Shown here: piece by piece, positions 1 to 9,848 of the stretch
Layout of the letters: every line of letters begins with the position of its first letter
Position numbering within the stretch: the stretch's first letter is position 1
DNA from: Alphaproteobacteria bacterium
Lineage (GTDB): Bacteria; Pseudomonadota; Alphaproteobacteria; Rhizobiales; Xanthobacteraceae
Assembly (NCBI GenBank): GCA_005885285.1
Contig: VAZG01000414.1
Span: forward strand, 1-56,035
Direction of reading: 5' to 3'
Length of the DNA: 56,035 nt
Position numbers and translations under genes: made by a program
Notes under the pieces: model-generated
Database searches by the model: none
What the model saw: the letters and a program-made list of their open reading frames with translations, nothing else
What the model was told of the DNA's origin: nothing

Positions 1-1057
1 CCCGATAATCCCGCACGCGCTTGAGCATCCGCTCGACATGGACGATCGGGGTTTCCGGCAGGATGCCGTGGCCGAGATTGAAAATCAGCCGGCCGCTCGC
101 ATAATTCGCCAGCACGTCATCGATGGCACGATCGAGTGCCGCGCCGCCGGCGATCAGCGCCAGCGGATCGAGATTGCCTTGCACGGCCACTTTGGTTTGG
201 ACCCGCTCGCGGATCAAAGACGGCTCCGCGGCCCAGTCAATGCTGACGGCGTCGATGCCGGTCGTATCGACATAAGATGGCAGCAGCGCGCCGGCGCCGC
301 GGGGAAACCCGATGATCCTTGCGTCCGGAACTTTTTCGCGCACGCCTTCGACGATCCGCCTCGTCGGCTCGATCGACCAGCGCGCAAATTCCCGCGGCGG
401 CAGCACGCCGGCCCAGGTATCAAAAATCTGCAATGCGTCGGCGCCGGCCTGCAATTGGCCGAGCAGATGTCGAATCGAGTTTTCGACCAACGCGTCGATG
501 ATCTTGGCGAACGCCTCCGGGTAGGAGTAGGCCATCATCCGCGCCGGCGCCTGATCCGGCGTGCCTTGGCCTGCCACCATGTAGGTCGCGACCGTCCACG
601 GCGCGCCGCAGAAACCGATCAGCGCAATCCCGGGATCGAGCTCGCGACGCACGCGGCGCAGCGCCTCATAGACCGGTTCGAGTTTTGTGAAGTCGGCCTT
701 GGCTGCGAGGGAGGCGACCTTGTCCGGTGTATTCAAGGGATCGAGCCGCGGGCCTTCGCCGATCTCGAAGCGGACCGCGCGGCCGAGCGCGTGGGGGATG
801 ACGAGAATATCGGAGAAGATGATCGCGGCATCGAAACCGAAGCGGCGGATCGGCTGCAGCGTGACTTCGGCGGCGAATTCCGGCGTGAAGCACAAATCGA
901 GAAAGCCGCCGGCTTTCGCCCGCACGTCGCGGTACTCCGGCAGATAACGGCCGGCCTGCCGCATCATCCAAATCGGGGGCACCTTCTGCCGATGGCCGGA
1001 GAGCACTTCGAGAAATGGCTTGGCGGCGGATTTGCGGGTCAATCGAACTTCCTGCAA
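1..1057 (-). CDS. hemE: Uroporphyrinogen decarboxylase HemE (3' end just cut by window)
   Basis: The minus strand has an open frame from about 1057 through base 1. It is absent from the ORF track because it runs off the edge. It reads [11 protein letters not shown] then [14 protein letters not shown], the N-terminal HemE signature that holds the substrate-binding arginines, and later [16 protein letters not shown] and NLGHGILP. The last visible residues are KRVRDYR, so only a few residues should be missing out of about 350. HemE decarboxylates the four acetate side chains of uroporphyrinogen III to coproporphyrinogen III in cytoplasmic heme synthesis. No ATG fits. I chose TTG at 1057, with an AGGAGGTGA-like ribosome site about 15 nt upstream; TTG at 1042 is the alternative. 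The 135-aa ORF starting at 1073 is a shadow frame. Confidence 0.93.
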   Translation of the reverse strand, partial: MQEVRLTRKSAAKPFLEVLSGHRQKVPPIWMMRQAGRYLPEYRDVRAKAGGFLDLCFTPEFAAEVTLQPIRRFGFDAAIIFSDILVIPHALGRAVRFEIGEGPRLDPLNTPDKVASLAAKADFTKLEPVYEALRRVRRELDPGIALIGFCGAPWTVATYMVAGQGTPDQAPARMMAYSYPEAFAKIIDALVENSIRHLLGQLQAGADALQIFDTWAGVLPPREFARWSIEPTRRIVEGVREKVPDARIIGFPRGAGALLPSYVDTTGIDAVSIDWAAEPSLIRERVQTKVAVQGNLDPLALIAGGAALDRAIDDVLANYASGRLIFNLGHGILPETPIVHVERMLKRVRDYR

Positions 1058-1165
1058 TTCGGGCGGACTTCACCTCCTGTTACATGCCGGTGCCGTCAAG
1101 TCCAAGGCAAGATAAGGAACTCTCCGGAATCCCACGCGTTATCAATCAAGGAGGAGCCCATATGG

Positions 1166-1471
1166 TTGAGAAAAATGGCTGAGAGGAAGCTGGCTGAGAA
1201 GAAAGCGGCTGCGAGGAAGACGGCTGGGAAATTCAATCCTTCCGCGCCCGACAAGCATGCCGACGATCCCCGCGTGGCGGCGTTGGCCGATGCCGAAATG
1301 CACGCAAGGCTGGAGGCCGGCCTGATCGACAGTTTTCCGGCATCCGATCCCGCAAGCGCCGCCCAGCCGGCGCCGACCAGGCACGACCACCGCAAGCGTG
1401 CGCCGTCCAAGCGCGATGGCGAGCGGGAGGGCGAAACGCTTTGGCGCAAGGTCAAGGCCGTGTTCCGGTAG
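1166..1471 (+). CDS. Small hypothetical protein with SFPASDP motif
   Basis: This protein of about 101 aa is the end of a longer ORF that is mostly antisense to hemE. A strong AAGGAGGAG site at 1149-1157 fits a TTG start at 1166 or an ATG at 1175; the nearer ATG at 1162 is out of frame and stops after six codons. The N-terminus is rich in Lys, Ala and Glu (AERKLAEKKAAARK) and the middle reads LEAGLIDSFPASDPAS. That motif recurs in many small proteobacterial proteins of unknown function. The C-terminus is basic. I see no signal peptide or membrane segment. I assign no function. Confidence 0.65.
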   Translation: MRKMAERKLAEKKAAARKTAGKFNPSAPDKHADDPRVAALADAEMHARLEAGLIDSFPASDPASAAQPAPTRHDHRKRAPSKRDGEREGETLWRKVKAVFR

Positions 1472-1518
1472 ATCGTGGTGGCTGAGATCAACCAGGAATT
1501 CAACGAGACCGTGAACCT

Positions 1519-1734
1519 TCAATAATGCGGCGGCGGCTCGTTCGCCGGCCCCGGTGCGTTGGCTTCGGCCTCCCGCAGGCGATCGTTCAGATTGGCGAGT
1601 TGGCGGGTGAGCGCATCGATCTTATGCCACTGCGCGGTGATGGTCTGGTTCAGCGTTTCGATGGTGACGTCCTGAAACGTCAGTCGGGCTTCAAGCGCGT
1701 CGATGCGCTCGCTCAGTTCCTGCACCTCACTCAT
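1519..1734 (-). CDS. slyX: SlyX family protein
   Basis: This is a 71-aa acidic protein starting MSEVQELSERIDALEARL, with a heptad-like coiled coil over most of its length (TIETLNQTITAQWHKIDALTRQLANL broken by polar positions). It ends in the PPPHY tail characteristic of SlyX. The ATG at 1734 lies inside the end of trhO (8-bp overlap), so the two are probably cotranscribed with translational coupling. The longer 163-aa ORF to 2010 is trhO sequence read in the wrong frame. SlyX function is unknown. Confidence 0.88.
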   Translation of the reverse strand: MSEVQELSERIDALEARLTFQDVTIETLNQTITAQWHKIDALTRQLANLNDRLREAEANAPGPANEPPPHY

Positions 1735-2479
1735 GGGATGGTCGCCCCATTGGGCGTTCGCGTAAGGCGTGACCAAGCGCGACGCGCGCGTCGAACACGA
1801 AACACTCACCGCGCCAGCGGCTTTCGGCTGCCGGCATCTGTTCCAGGTATTTAAGGATGCCGCCCTTGAGGTGATAGACCTCGGCAAAACCGCGCGCCAA
1901 AAGCAGCGCGCTGGCCTTCTCGCAGCGGATGCCGCCGGTGCAGAACATCGCGATCTTCCGGTGCCTCGCCGGATCAAGTGTTTGCGCGGCAAACTCCTTG
2001 AATTGCCCAAAGCGTTTGATGCCGGGATCGAGTGCGCCTTCGAAGGTGCCCATCGCCACTTCGAACGAATTACGTGTGTCGATCACGAGCGTATCCGGGG
2101 CTGCGATCAGCGTGTTCCATTGGGTCGGCTCCACATAGATCCCGACCTGCCGGATCGGATCGGCCGTGACATCGCCGAGGGTGACGATCTCATTCTTGAG
2201 CCGGACTTTCAGCCGTCCAAACGGCATCGCGACGGCCCACGAGAATTTCAACTCGAGATGGTCGAGCCTGCCGCCGAACAGGACGCCGCGCTGCAATTCC
2301 TCGACCAGCGCATCAATGGCGTCAGCTTGTCCGGCCAGCGTGCCGTTGATCCCCTCATGGGCCAACAGCACGCTGCCCTTCAGCTTCAGATCGGCGCAGA
2401 TCGCGCGCAGCGGCTCGCGCAAAGCGCGAAAATCCTGCAGCGCGGCGAATTGATAGAAAGCGGCGACCTTTAGGGACAT
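1727..2479 (-). CDS. trhO: tRNA uridine(34) hydroxylase TrhO (rhodanese-like, YceA family)
   Basis: This 250-aa protein has an N-terminal ferredoxin-like part with the family motif HEGINGTLAG (about residues 40-50). A rhodanese domain follows (about 120-215) with VIDTRNSFE and the catalytic-Cys loop CTGGIRCEK. TrhO family members hydroxylate uridine 34 of certain tRNAs to 5-hydroxyuridine, the first step towards wobble modifications. The family identity is clear from these motifs; the activity here is inferred. It is first in a two-gene unit with slyX and diverges from the gamma-glutamyltransferase gene. Confidence 0.9.
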   Translation of the reverse strand: MSLKVAAFYQFAALQDFRALREPLRAICADLKLKGSVLLAHEGINGTLAGQADAIDALVEELQRGVLFGGRLDHLELKFSWAVAMPFGRLKVRLKNEIVTLGDVTADPIRQVGIYVEPTQWNTLIAAPDTLVIDTRNSFEVAMGTFEGALDPGIKRFGQFKEFAAQTLDPARHRKIAMFCTGGIRCEKASALLLARGFAEVYHLKGGILKYLEQMPAAESRWRGECFVFDARVALGHALRERPMGRPSHE

Positions 2480-2640
2480 GGCGAGGGTTTATCAGGCAGA
2501 TGGAGGAGGAGGAAACCACCAATGGCGCCGGGGTTCGCTGGGGACGGCTTTTCTCTGGCATGCCAGCCATTGCCCTGCCCGGCATGAATGTGTCATGTAG
2601 CTCCGCTTTAGCAAAAACGACGATGAATGAGCAATTTGGA

Positions 2641-4227
2641 ATGAGGAATTTCCATTTCGCCGGCCGCTCCACGGTCCATGCAGAGAACGCCATGGTGGCG
2701 ACGTCGCACCCGCAGGCAGCTCTGACCGCGATCGAGGTGCTGCGCGCGGGCGGCACCGCCGCCGACGCCGCGGTCGCGGCCTGCGCGCTGCTCGGCGTCA
2801 TCGAGCCGCAATCGACCGGGATCGGCGGCGATTGCTTCGCGCTGATCCAACCCAAGGGCGAGGGCAAGATATCAGCCTATAATGGCTCAGGCCGCGCGCC
2901 GATGGCGGCAAAAGCGGAATGGTATCTCGAGCGCGACATCCACGCGATCCCGCTGACCTCGGCGCATGCGGTCTCTATTCCCGGCGCGATCGATGCCTGG
3001 CAAACGATTTTGCGAGACCATGGCAAGTTCGGGCTAGACACCTTGCTGCAGCCTGCGATCAAGGCCGCGGAAGAGGGCTACGTGGTGGCGCCGCGCATCG
3101 CTTTCGACTGGAAGAACCAGTTCGACAAGTTGAAAAAGGGCACCAACACCGAGCGCTATCTCCTGCCGCACGGCAGGCCCGCGGTCGCGGGCGACGTGAT
3201 CCACCAGCCGGAGCTCGGCAAGACGCTGCGCGCGATCGCCAAGGATGGCCGCGACGCGTTTTACACCGGCGCCATCGCCGAGGACATGGTCGAGACGCTG
3301 CGCGGCATCGGCGGATTGCACACGCTGGACGACTTCGCCGCACACAGCACCGAGACCACGTTGCCGATCGGCACCATGTATAAAGGGTTCGACGTCTGGC
3401 AGTGCCCGCCGAACGGACCTGGCATCACCATGCTGGTGATGCTCAACATCCTGTCGCGCTTCGATCTCACGAAGTTCGAAAGCCTCAGCGTCGAGCGGTT
3501 TCATCTCGAAGCCGAGGCGGCGCGTATCGCCTACATGATGCGCGAAGAGCATGTTGGCGATCCCGGTCACGTCGCGGTCGATGTCGCCAACATCCTGGCC
3601 AAGGAATTCGCCGACGAGCATATCGGCAAGATCCGGATGGACGGCCTGCTTGATCTGCCCAACGTTGCGCCGCCGATGCATCCGTCGACCGTATATGTCA
3701 GCGTCGTCGACAAGCATCGCAACGTCTGTTCGTTCATCAATTCGATCGCGCACTCGTTCGGCTCCGCGATCGTTTCCAACAAGACCGGCATCCTCTTGCA
3801 GAATCGCGCCGGCGGCTTCCGCATCCAGGCGGGCCATCCCAACTGCATCGCTCCCGGCAAGCGTCCGCTGCATACGATCATTCCCGCATTGGTCACTAAG
3901 GCTGGTCGCGCGGTGATGCCGTTCGGCGTCATGGGCGGTCAGTATCAGCCGGTCGGCCAGGTGCATGTGCTGACCAATATGCTCGACTACGGCTGCGACG
4001 TGCAGGAGGCGATCGACATGCCGCGCGGCCTGCATTACGAGGGCGTCTACCAGCTTGAAGACAGCGTGCCGGCCGATATCGTCGCTGGCCTGCAAAAGCT
4101 CGGGCATAAGACCACGCGCGTGATCTCCCCGCTCGGCGGCGCTCAGGCGATCTGGATCGACTGGGAGAAGGGCACGCTGACCGGCGGCTCCGATCCGCGC
4201 AAGGACGGCTGCGCGCTCGGCTATTGA
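2641..4227 (+). CDS. ggt: Gamma-glutamyltransferase family protein (Ntn hydrolase)
   Basis: This 528-aa protein starts MRNFHFAGRSTVHAENAMVATSHP. The track ORF begins at 2500 with unconserved residues; ATG 2623 is another possible start. Family features are GGTAADAAVAACALLGVIEPQSTGIGGD split over the N-terminal large-subunit region and GSGRAPMAA. The autoprocessing / nucleophile Thr of the small subunit lies within PSTVYVSVVD (about residue 345). NSIAHSFGSAIVS and PLHTIIPAL follow. Such enzymes transfer or hydrolyse gamma-glutamyl groups from glutathione or related compounds. No convincing signal peptide precedes the chosen start, so it may be cytoplasmic like several alphaproteobacterial paralogues. 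Confidence 0.9.
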   Translation: MRNFHFAGRSTVHAENAMVATSHPQAALTAIEVLRAGGTAADAAVAACALLGVIEPQSTGIGGDCFALIQPKGEGKISAYNGSGRAPMAAKAEWYLERDIHAIPLTSAHAVSIPGAIDAWQTILRDHGKFGLDTLLQPAIKAAEEGYVVAPRIAFDWKNQFDKLKKGTNTERYLLPHGRPAVAGDVIHQPELGKTLRAIAKDGRDAFYTGAIAEDMVETLRGIGGLHTLDDFAAHSTETTLPIGTMYKGFDVWQCPPNGPGITMLVMLNILSRFDLTKFESLSVERFHLEAEAARIAYMMREEHVGDPGHVAVDVANILAKEFADEHIGKIRMDGLLDLPNVAPPMHPSTVYVSVVDKHRNVCSFINSIAHSFGSAIVSNKTGILLQNRAGGFRIQAGHPNCIAPGKRPLHTIIPALVTKAGRAVMPFGVMGGQYQPVGQVHVLTNMLDYGCDVQEAIDMPRGLHYEGVYQLEDSVPADIVAGLQKLGHKTTRVISPLGGAQAIWIDWEKGTLTGGSDPRKDGCALGY

Positions 4228-4407
4228 CGAGGTCGCGCGGCGGAACCCCGGCCGCTCCTCTGTTCCATCAGCGAAAGTTTACAACAGAATCGGACGTGGT
4301 CCGCCGCATCGGATCGACCGGACCGGAACCTGACCCCATCGTTGTGGTTAGGACGGCGAGGGCGCGCGAGGTGTCGCGCCGCCTCGCTCCAGCGGCGGAG
4401 GCCGTTC

Positions 4408-4906
4408 ATGTCCGAAAAAACCAATTCCACCACACGATCTGGATTCGACCGCCGAATGTTCTTGGCGGGCGCTGCGGGAAGCGCGGTCGTCCCGTTGACG
4501 GCGCGCGCGGCCGGGCCGGCGCCGAACGCGGCGGCTGCGCCGGATCCTTCGCTGCCGGTCGATGTCACCCTGCGCGTCAATGGCGACAGCCGTTTGCTCA
4601 CGATCGATGCGCGCACGACCGTGCTGGATGCGCTGCGCGAACATATCGGCTTGACCGGAAGCAAGAAGGGCTGCGATCACGGCCAATGCGGCGCCTGCAC
4701 GGTTCTCATCGATGACCGGCGAGCTCCAATGCGGCTACTGCACGCCCGGGCAAATCATGTCGGCAATTGCCTGCGTGAAGGAGGGACACGCCAACAGCGA
4801 GGCGGACATTCGCGAGTACATGAGCGGCAACATCTGCCGCTGTGCCGCCTATCCGAACATCGTCGCGGCCGTGAAGCAGGCCGCGCCCGAAATCCTGAAA
4901 GGCTGA
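4408..4906 (+). pseudogene. paoA: Broken PaoA-type [2Fe-2S] subunit of periplasmic aldehyde dehydrogenase
   Basis: The ATG at 4408 follows GGAGG. The N-terminus carries a Tat signal (FDRRMFLAGAAGSAVV), then a ferredoxin-like domain with GCDHGQCGACTVLIDD, three of the four plant-type cluster ligands. The frame then changes by +1. A second frame at 4712 supplies the rest: LQCGYCTPGQIMS and MSGNICRCAAYPNI, the second [2Fe-2S] motif. Compared with PaoA/YagT as I recall it, roughly 40 residues are absent between VLID and the second motif, including the fourth ligand of the first cluster. It is therefore an internal deletion plus frameshift, not a simple indel. The next two genes are intact. Confidence 0.85.
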
Positions 4907-4927
4907 AATCCTGAAAGGTTGCGCAGC

Positions 4928-5944
4928 ATGCGATCCTTTACCTATCAACGGGCAAGCGACCCTTCCGCCGCCATCCAGGCTTTGGCCATGGCAGTCGCGA
5001 GCAACGATCCGCCAACCGAGGCTGCCGCGCAGCCGCTCGCCGGCGGCACCACGCTGATCGATCTGATGAAGTTGGATGTGATGCGGCCGCGCACGGTCGT
5101 CGACATCAATCCGCTCGCAAGCACGTGGTCGGCGATCAATCTCGATGGCGGCAATTTGCGGCTTGGCGCGCTGGCGCGGATGTCGGACGTCGCAGCCAAT
5201 CCGGAAATCCAGCGCAACTATCCGGTGATTGCCGATTCGCTCCGGCTCGCTGCCAGCCCGCAGCTTCGAAACATGGCGACGTTGGGCGGCAATGTCCTGC
5301 AGCGCACGCGATGCACTTATTTTCGCGACATCAGCTACGCCAACTGCAACAAGCGCGATCCGGGTTCCGGCTGCGCCGCACTCGACGGATTTAACCGCAT
5401 GCACGCGGTGCTCGGAACCTCCGAGCAATGCATCGCCACCTATCCCGGCGATTTCGCGCAAGCCCTGATCGCGCTCGATGCTACCGTGGAGATCACCGGG
5501 AAATCGGGTGTCCGGAACATTGCTTTCGCGCAACTCCACAAGCCGCCCGGCGATACCCCGCAGATTGAGACGACGCTCGCCCCGGGCGAATTGATCTCAG
5601 CCTTCACCGTTTCCGGGCGCTGGCCACGCTCGGTCTATCTGAAGGCCCGCGACCGCCAGTCCTATGAATTCGCGCTGTCGTCGGCGGCGGTGGCGCTCGA
5701 CGTGCAGGATGGCGTTATCAGCGATGCCCGCGTCGCGCTCGGCGGCCTCGCCACCGTGCCGTGGCGGGCGCGTGCGGCGGAAGCGCTGATCAAGGGACAG
5801 AAATTCGACGCGGCGCTGGCGCTGCGCGTGGCAGACGCGGCGTTGGCAGGTGCGCAGGGGCGACGGCACAACGCCTTCAAAGTCGACCTCGGCAAGCGCG
5901 TGGTAGCTCGCGCGCTGCACCGGGCCGCAACGATGGAGATCTGA
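4928..5944 (+). CDS. paoB: FAD-binding subunit of xanthine-oxidase family aldehyde dehydrogenase (PaoB type)
   Basis: This 338-aa protein starts MRSFTYQRASDPSAAIQ, with AAAGG upstream. FAD-domain motifs of the CO-dehydrogenase medium-chain family are present: PLAGGTTLIDLMK and ATLGGNVLQRTRC. Between them and the C-terminal domain is a Cys-rich insertion (RTRCTYFRD, NCNKRDPGSGC, EQC) like the one that binds a [4Fe-4S] cluster in E. coli PaoB. The protein passes electrons between the molybdenum subunit and FAD in periplasmic aldehyde oxidation. It lies between the broken paoA and paoC, 2 bp before paoC. Its usual iron-sulfur partner cannot be made from this locus as sequenced. Confidence 0.9.
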   Translation: MRSFTYQRASDPSAAIQALAMAVASNDPPTEAAAQPLAGGTTLIDLMKLDVMRPRTVVDINPLASTWSAINLDGGNLRLGALARMSDVAANPEIQRNYPVIADSLRLAASPQLRNMATLGGNVLQRTRCTYFRDISYANCNKRDPGSGCAALDGFNRMHAVLGTSEQCIATYPGDFAQALIALDATVEITGKSGVRNIAFAQLHKPPGDTPQIETTLAPGELISAFTVSGRWPRSVYLKARDRQSYEFALSSAAVALDVQDGVISDARVALGGLATVPWRARAAEALIKGQKFDAALALRVADAALAGAQGRRHNAFKVDLGKRVVARALHRAATMEI

Positions 5945-5946
5945 TC

Positions 5947-8238
5947 ATGTCGATTGCAGCTCCCGAGCCGAAGGCCAATATGGGCCAGCCGGTTCCGCGC
6001 TACGACGCCGTCGCCAAGGTGACCGGCATGGCCAAATATGCCGCGGACATGCCGCTTGCCAATCCCGCCTATGCCTACCTCGTGACTAGCGCGATCGCCA
6101 AAGGCCGCATTGACAGCTTCGAGCTGACGGAAGCCAAGAACATCCGCGGCGTGATCGACATCGTGACGCACGAAAACGCGGAGAAGCTGAAGGACGTAAA
6201 GCTCTTCAGTGAAGGCGGCTACATGTCCACCACGGTCCAGCCGCTGAAATCCTCCGACGTCGCGCATGACGGCCAGATCATCGCCGTGGTGCTGGCAGAT
6301 ACCTTCGAGGCCGCGCGCGAAGCCGCCCATCGCGTCAAGGTGAACTATCGGCCGGCCACGCCGAGCACAACGTTCGATTCGCCGGGAACGACCTCCGTCC
6401 CCGCCAAGGGACAGGCTTCCCGGTTCAAGGAAGACCCGAAGGTCGGCGATTTCGCGAAAGCCTTCGATGAGGCCGAGGTCAAAATCACCGCTTCCTATGA
6501 AACACCGACGCAACACCACAATCCGATGGAGCTGTTTGCCACCAGTTGCGTCTGGAATGGCGACAATCTGACGATCTACGAGCCGAGCCAATATGTTTAC
6601 GGCCTCAAGAATGGCGTCGCCCAGCAACTCGGCATCGATGCCGACAAGGTGCGGGTGATCAATTACTACGTCGGTGGTGCCTTCGGCTCGAAGGGCTCGG
6701 TGACGCCGCGCACCGCCATCATGGCGAGCCTCGCGCGGCGCCTGAACCGCCCGGTCAAGCTGGTCCCGACCCGCGACCAGGGCTTTACCATTGCAACCTA
6801 TCGCGCCGAGACCCGGCACCAGATCCAGATCGGCGCCAACCGCGACGGCAAGCTCGTCGCGCTCCGGCACGAGGGCGCCGAAGTTTCGTCACGGCCGGAT
6901 GCGTATGTGGTGGGCGGCACCAAGACCACGACACGGCTCTATGCCTGCCCCAATGTCGATAGCCTGGTGTCGATCGTGCACGCCGACCGCAACACGCCGG
7001 GCTTCATGCGTTCGCCGCCGGAAGTGCCGTATTTGTTCGCGCTCGAAAGCGCCATGGATGAACTGGCTGTCAAGCTGAACATGGACCCGATCGAGCTGCG
7101 CCGCGTCAACGACACGATGAAAGAGCCGATCGGCGGCAAGCCCTATACCTCGCGCTCGCTAATGGCCTGTTTCGACGAAGGCGCCAAGGCCTTCGGATGG
7201 TCGCAGCGATCGGCGGCGCCGCAATCGATGGCGGAGGGTGATTGGCTGATCGGTTATGGTTGTGCCACCACCTGCTATCCGACGCAGATGGCGCCGGCTG
7301 CGGCGCGGGTCCGCCTGCAGCGCGACGGGCGTGCCCGGGTCGAGATCGCAGGACACGAAATCGGCAACGGCGCCTATACCGTGATCGGCCAGGCTGCGGC
7401 CGAGAAGCTCGGCGTGCCCTTTGAGAACGTCTCCGTTCATATCGGCGACAGCGATCTGCCGCCGGCGCCAGTCGCCGGCGGCTCCAATTCCACCGCCAGC
7501 ACCTGCTCGGCGGTGATGATGGTCTGCGACCAGATCCGGCAGCGCCTATTCAGGGCGTTGATGCCGAATGAAAGCGTGATCGATAAGGCCAAGGAGACCG
7601 TCGGTATGGGCCAGACCCCTGTCACCGAGTCCGCCAACAGCGGCCGTCCGCTCGACCGCGAGAAGGCATTTGACGCGCTCGGCGTCAGCGTGGTCGAGGA
7701 ATATGGCGAGTGGAAGCCCGAAGATGCGCCGAAGGATTCCTTCCGCGCGATGCAACAGGGGCAGGTGCGTATAGTCGGCGGCAGCGCGATGAGCGACAAG
7801 ATCGCCTATGCCTTCGGCGCCGAATTCGTCGAAGTCCGGATCAACAAATGGACCCACGAAATCCGGATCCCGCGGCTGGTCGGCGCCTTCGCCGCGGGCC
7901 ACATCATGAACCCGCGGACCGCGCGCAGCCAGCTGATGGGCGGGCTGATCTGGGGCATGTCCTCGGCGCTGTTGGAGGCGACCGAACTCGACCCCCGCTA
8001 TGGGCGCTACGTCAATGACAATCTCGCCGACTATCTGCTGCCGGTAAATGCCGATGTGCAAGACGTCGAGGTGATCATGCTGTCCGAACAGGACGATCAT
8101 ATCAATCCGGCCGGCGTCAAGGGGTTGGGCGAACTCGCCAATGTCGGCACCAATGCCGCGGTCTGCAATGCCATCTTCCACGCCACCGGCCAGCGCATCC
8201 GCAAATTGCCGGTGCGGCTGGAGAACCTGGAAGTTTAA
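5947..8238 (+). CDS. paoC: Molybdenum-cofactor subunit of periplasmic aldehyde dehydrogenase (PaoC type)
   Basis: This 763-aa protein starts MSIAAPEPKANMGQPVPRYDA; the ORF-track start inside paoB is spurious. Motifs of the xanthine oxidase large subunit appear in order: DAVAKVTGMAKYAADMP near the N-terminus, NPMELFAT, VGGAFGSKG, RSPPEVPYLFALE, and the C-terminal KGLGELANVG with the catalytic Glu expected in this family. Length is close to E. coli PaoC (about 730). It has no signal peptide of its own, which fits export with a Tat-signal-bearing PaoA. With paoA broken, this subunit may be stranded in the cytoplasm or unused. No XdhC/PaoD-type maturation gene follows. Confidence 0.92.
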   Translation: MSIAAPEPKANMGQPVPRYDAVAKVTGMAKYAADMPLANPAYAYLVTSAIAKGRIDSFELTEAKNIRGVIDIVTHENAEKLKDVKLFSEGGYMSTTVQPLKSSDVAHDGQIIAVVLADTFEAAREAAHRVKVNYRPATPSTTFDSPGTTSVPAKGQASRFKEDPKVGDFAKAFDEAEVKITASYETPTQHHNPMELFATSCVWNGDNLTIYEPSQYVYGLKNGVAQQLGIDADKVRVINYYVGGAFGSKGSVTPRTAIMASLARRLNRPVKLVPTRDQGFTIATYRAETRHQIQIGANRDGKLVALRHEGAEVSSRPDAYVVGGTKTTTRLYACPNVDSLVSIVHADRNTPGFMRSPPEVPYLFALESAMDELAVKLNMDPIELRRVNDTMKEPIGGKPYTSRSLMACFDEGAKAFGWSQRSAAPQSMAEGDWLIGYGCATTCYPTQMAPAAARVRLQRDGRARVEIAGHEIGNGAYTVIGQAAAEKLGVPFENVSVHIGDSDLPPAPVAGGSNSTASTCSAVMMVCDQIRQRLFRALMPNESVIDKAKETVGMGQTPVTESANSGRPLDREKAFDALGVSVVEEYGEWKPEDAPKDSFRAMQQGQVRIVGGSAMSDKIAYAFGAEFVEVRINKWTHEIRIPRLVGAFAAGHIMNPRTARSQLMGGLIWGMSSALLEATELDPRYGRYVNDNLADYLLPVNADVQDVEVIMLSEQDDHINPAGVKGLGELANVGTNAAVCNAIFHATGQRIRKLPVRLENLEV

Positions 8239-8319
8239 CAGGTAGCAAGGTCGCGGGGTAGCAACGTCCGTCCTGTTGCGCTAAACACCCTTCCTCTTTT
8301 CAAGGGAAAGGTGCCTCGG

Positions 8320-8784
8320 ATGCGATGTCTTCAGCGCGCAAAAATCTCTGTTCTCTTGGCCATTGTGATTGCGATGGCAGCCATAGCATCCGCGAATGTA
8401 CCTACCCCAGCAGCCGCGCAGCCGGCAGGAAAACCCATGACCACAGCTTCAGGACTGCAGATCATCGATACCAGGCCCGGCACCGGCGCGTCGCCGAAAC
8501 CCGGCCAGACCTGTGTGATGCATTATACGGGCTGGCTTTACGAGAACGGTCAGAAGGGCAAGAAATTCGACAGCTCGGTCGATCGCAACGAACCGTTCGA
8601 ATTTCCCATCGGGCAACACCGGGTGATCGCCGGCTGGGACGAAGGCGTTGCCTCCATGAAGGTCGGCGGCAAGCGCACGCTGATTATCCCACCCGCGCTG
8701 GGCTACGGCGCGCGCGGCGCCGGCGCCGCGATTCCGCCGAACGCGACGCTGATGTTCGATGTCGAACTATTGGCGGTGAAGTAG
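8320..8784 (+). CDS. Exported FKBP-type peptidyl-prolyl cis-trans isomerase
   Basis: This 154-aa protein has an N-terminal signal peptide ([15 protein letters not shown], Ala-rich cleavage region) and one FKBP domain. Domain motifs are [36 protein letters not shown] and [12 protein letters not shown], with [14 protein letters not shown] at the end. It should catalyse prolyl isomerisation in the periplasm. I chose ATG 8320, nine bases after an AAGGGAAAG site, over the GTG at 8311 that sits directly on it. The next gene starts 53 bp downstream and may be cotranscribed. Confidence 0.92.
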   Translation: MRCLQRAKISVLLAIVIAMAAIASANVPTPAAAQPAGKPMTTASGLQIIDTRPGTGASPKPGQTCVMHYTGWLYENGQKGKKFDSSVDRNEPFEFPIGQHRVIAGWDEGVASMKVGGKRTLIIPPALGYGARGAGAAIPPNATLMFDVELLAVK

Positions 8785-8837
8785 GCCCCAAGAAAGTAGG
8801 TAAAGTAAGAAGGTCAAGCCGCGAGGAGGGGCGCATC

Positions 8838-9848
8838 ATGAAGGTTTCCATCCTCGACGATTATTTCGACACGCTGCGCACGCTTGAATGTTTCGGCAAG
8901 CTGGCCGGGTATGACGTCACGATCTGGAACGATCACGTTCAGGATGTCGATGTGCTGGCGGAGCGGCTGCGCGACACCGAAGCGCTGGTGCTGATCCGCG
9001 AGCGGACGCAAATCCGCACACCGCTGCTGGAGGCGTTGCCGAAACTGAGGCTGATCAGCCAGCGCAGCGTCTATCCGCACATCGATATCGATACCTGCAC
9101 CCGGCTCGGCATCATCGTCTCCTCGAGCCAGCATGCCGACACGCCGTCCTATGCCACCGCTGAATTCACCTGGGGCCTTATCCTGGCGGCGATGCGCGCG
9201 ATCCCGCAGCAGATGGCGGCACTGAAGGCCGGTCAATGGCAGATCGGCGTCGGCCACACGCTGCGTGGCAAGACGCTCGGCATTTACGGCTATGGCCGGA
9301 TCGGCGCCGTCGTCGCCGGCTACGGCAGGGCGTTCGGCATGAAGGTCGTGATATGGGCGCGCGAGGGGGCGCTCGCCAAGGCGCGTGCCGATGGCTACGA
9401 GACCGCCGCCAGCAAGGCTGATTTTTTCGAGATTTGCGACGTGCTGTCTCTTCACATCCGCCTGGTCGACGCGACACGCGGCATTGTCAAGGCGGATGAT
9501 CTCGCGCGCATGAAACCGTCGTCGCTATTGGTCAATACCAGCCGCGCGCCCTTGATCGAGCCGAACGCGCTGGTGAACGCGCTGCGCGCCGGGCGGCCCG
9601 GCATGGCGGCGGTCGACGTCTATGAGAAGGAACCGCTGCGCGATCCCGACGATCCGCTGCTGCGGATGAACAACGTGGTTTGCACACCGCATATCGGCTA
9701 TGTTTCGCGCGACGAATACGAAATCCAGTTCACTGATATTTTTGATCAGATTGTCGCCTACGCCGCCGGCACGCCGATCAATGTGGTTAATCCGGATGTG
9801 CTCGGCAGCGCGGCTTTAAGAAAACCACCGCCGAAAGCTGCACCATGA
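8838..9848 (+). CDS. D-2-hydroxyacid dehydrogenase family protein
   Basis: This 336-aa protein starts [19 protein letters not shown] after a GAGGAGGG site. The NAD-binding fold carries [19 protein letters not shown] (GxGxxG at about residues 150-155). The catalytic set of the family is visible: Arg in [12 protein letters not shown], Glu in VDVYEKEPL and His in [13 protein letters not shown]. It reduces a 2-oxo acid or oxidises a D-2-hydroxy acid with NAD(P); the substrate cannot be read from sequence. It overlaps the following cupin gene by 4 bp (ATGA), so the two form an operon. Confidence 0.92.
   Translation: MKVSILDDYFDTLRTLECFGKLAGYDVTIWNDHVQDVDVLAERLRDTEALVLIRERTQIRTPLLEALPKLRLISQRSVYPHIDIDTCTRLGIIVSSSQHADTPSYATAEFTWGLILAAMRAIPQQMAALKAGQWQIGVGHTLRGKTLGIYGYGRIGAVVAGYGRAFGMKVVIWAREGALAKARADGYETAASKADFFEICDVLSLHIRLVDATRGIVKADDLARMKPSSLLVNTSRAPLIEPNALVNALRAGRPGMAAVDVYEKEPLRDPDDPLLRMNNVVCTPHIGYVSRDEYEIQFTDIFDQIVAYAAGTPINVVNPDVLGSAALRKPPPKAAP

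Noticed and set aside
38-1165. Long plus-strand ORF over hemE
   Set aside because: The minus strand in this region encodes unmistakable HemE; only the last 300 bases of the ORF lie in a separate small gene.
1162-1182. ATG six-codon ORF after the strong ribosome site at 1149
   Set aside because: It stops at once and would overlap the true start in another frame; there is no evidence it is a regulatory leader peptide.
3034-4107. 357-aa minus-strand ORF over gamma-glutamyltransferase
   Set aside because: Shadow frame; the plus strand carries full family motifs.
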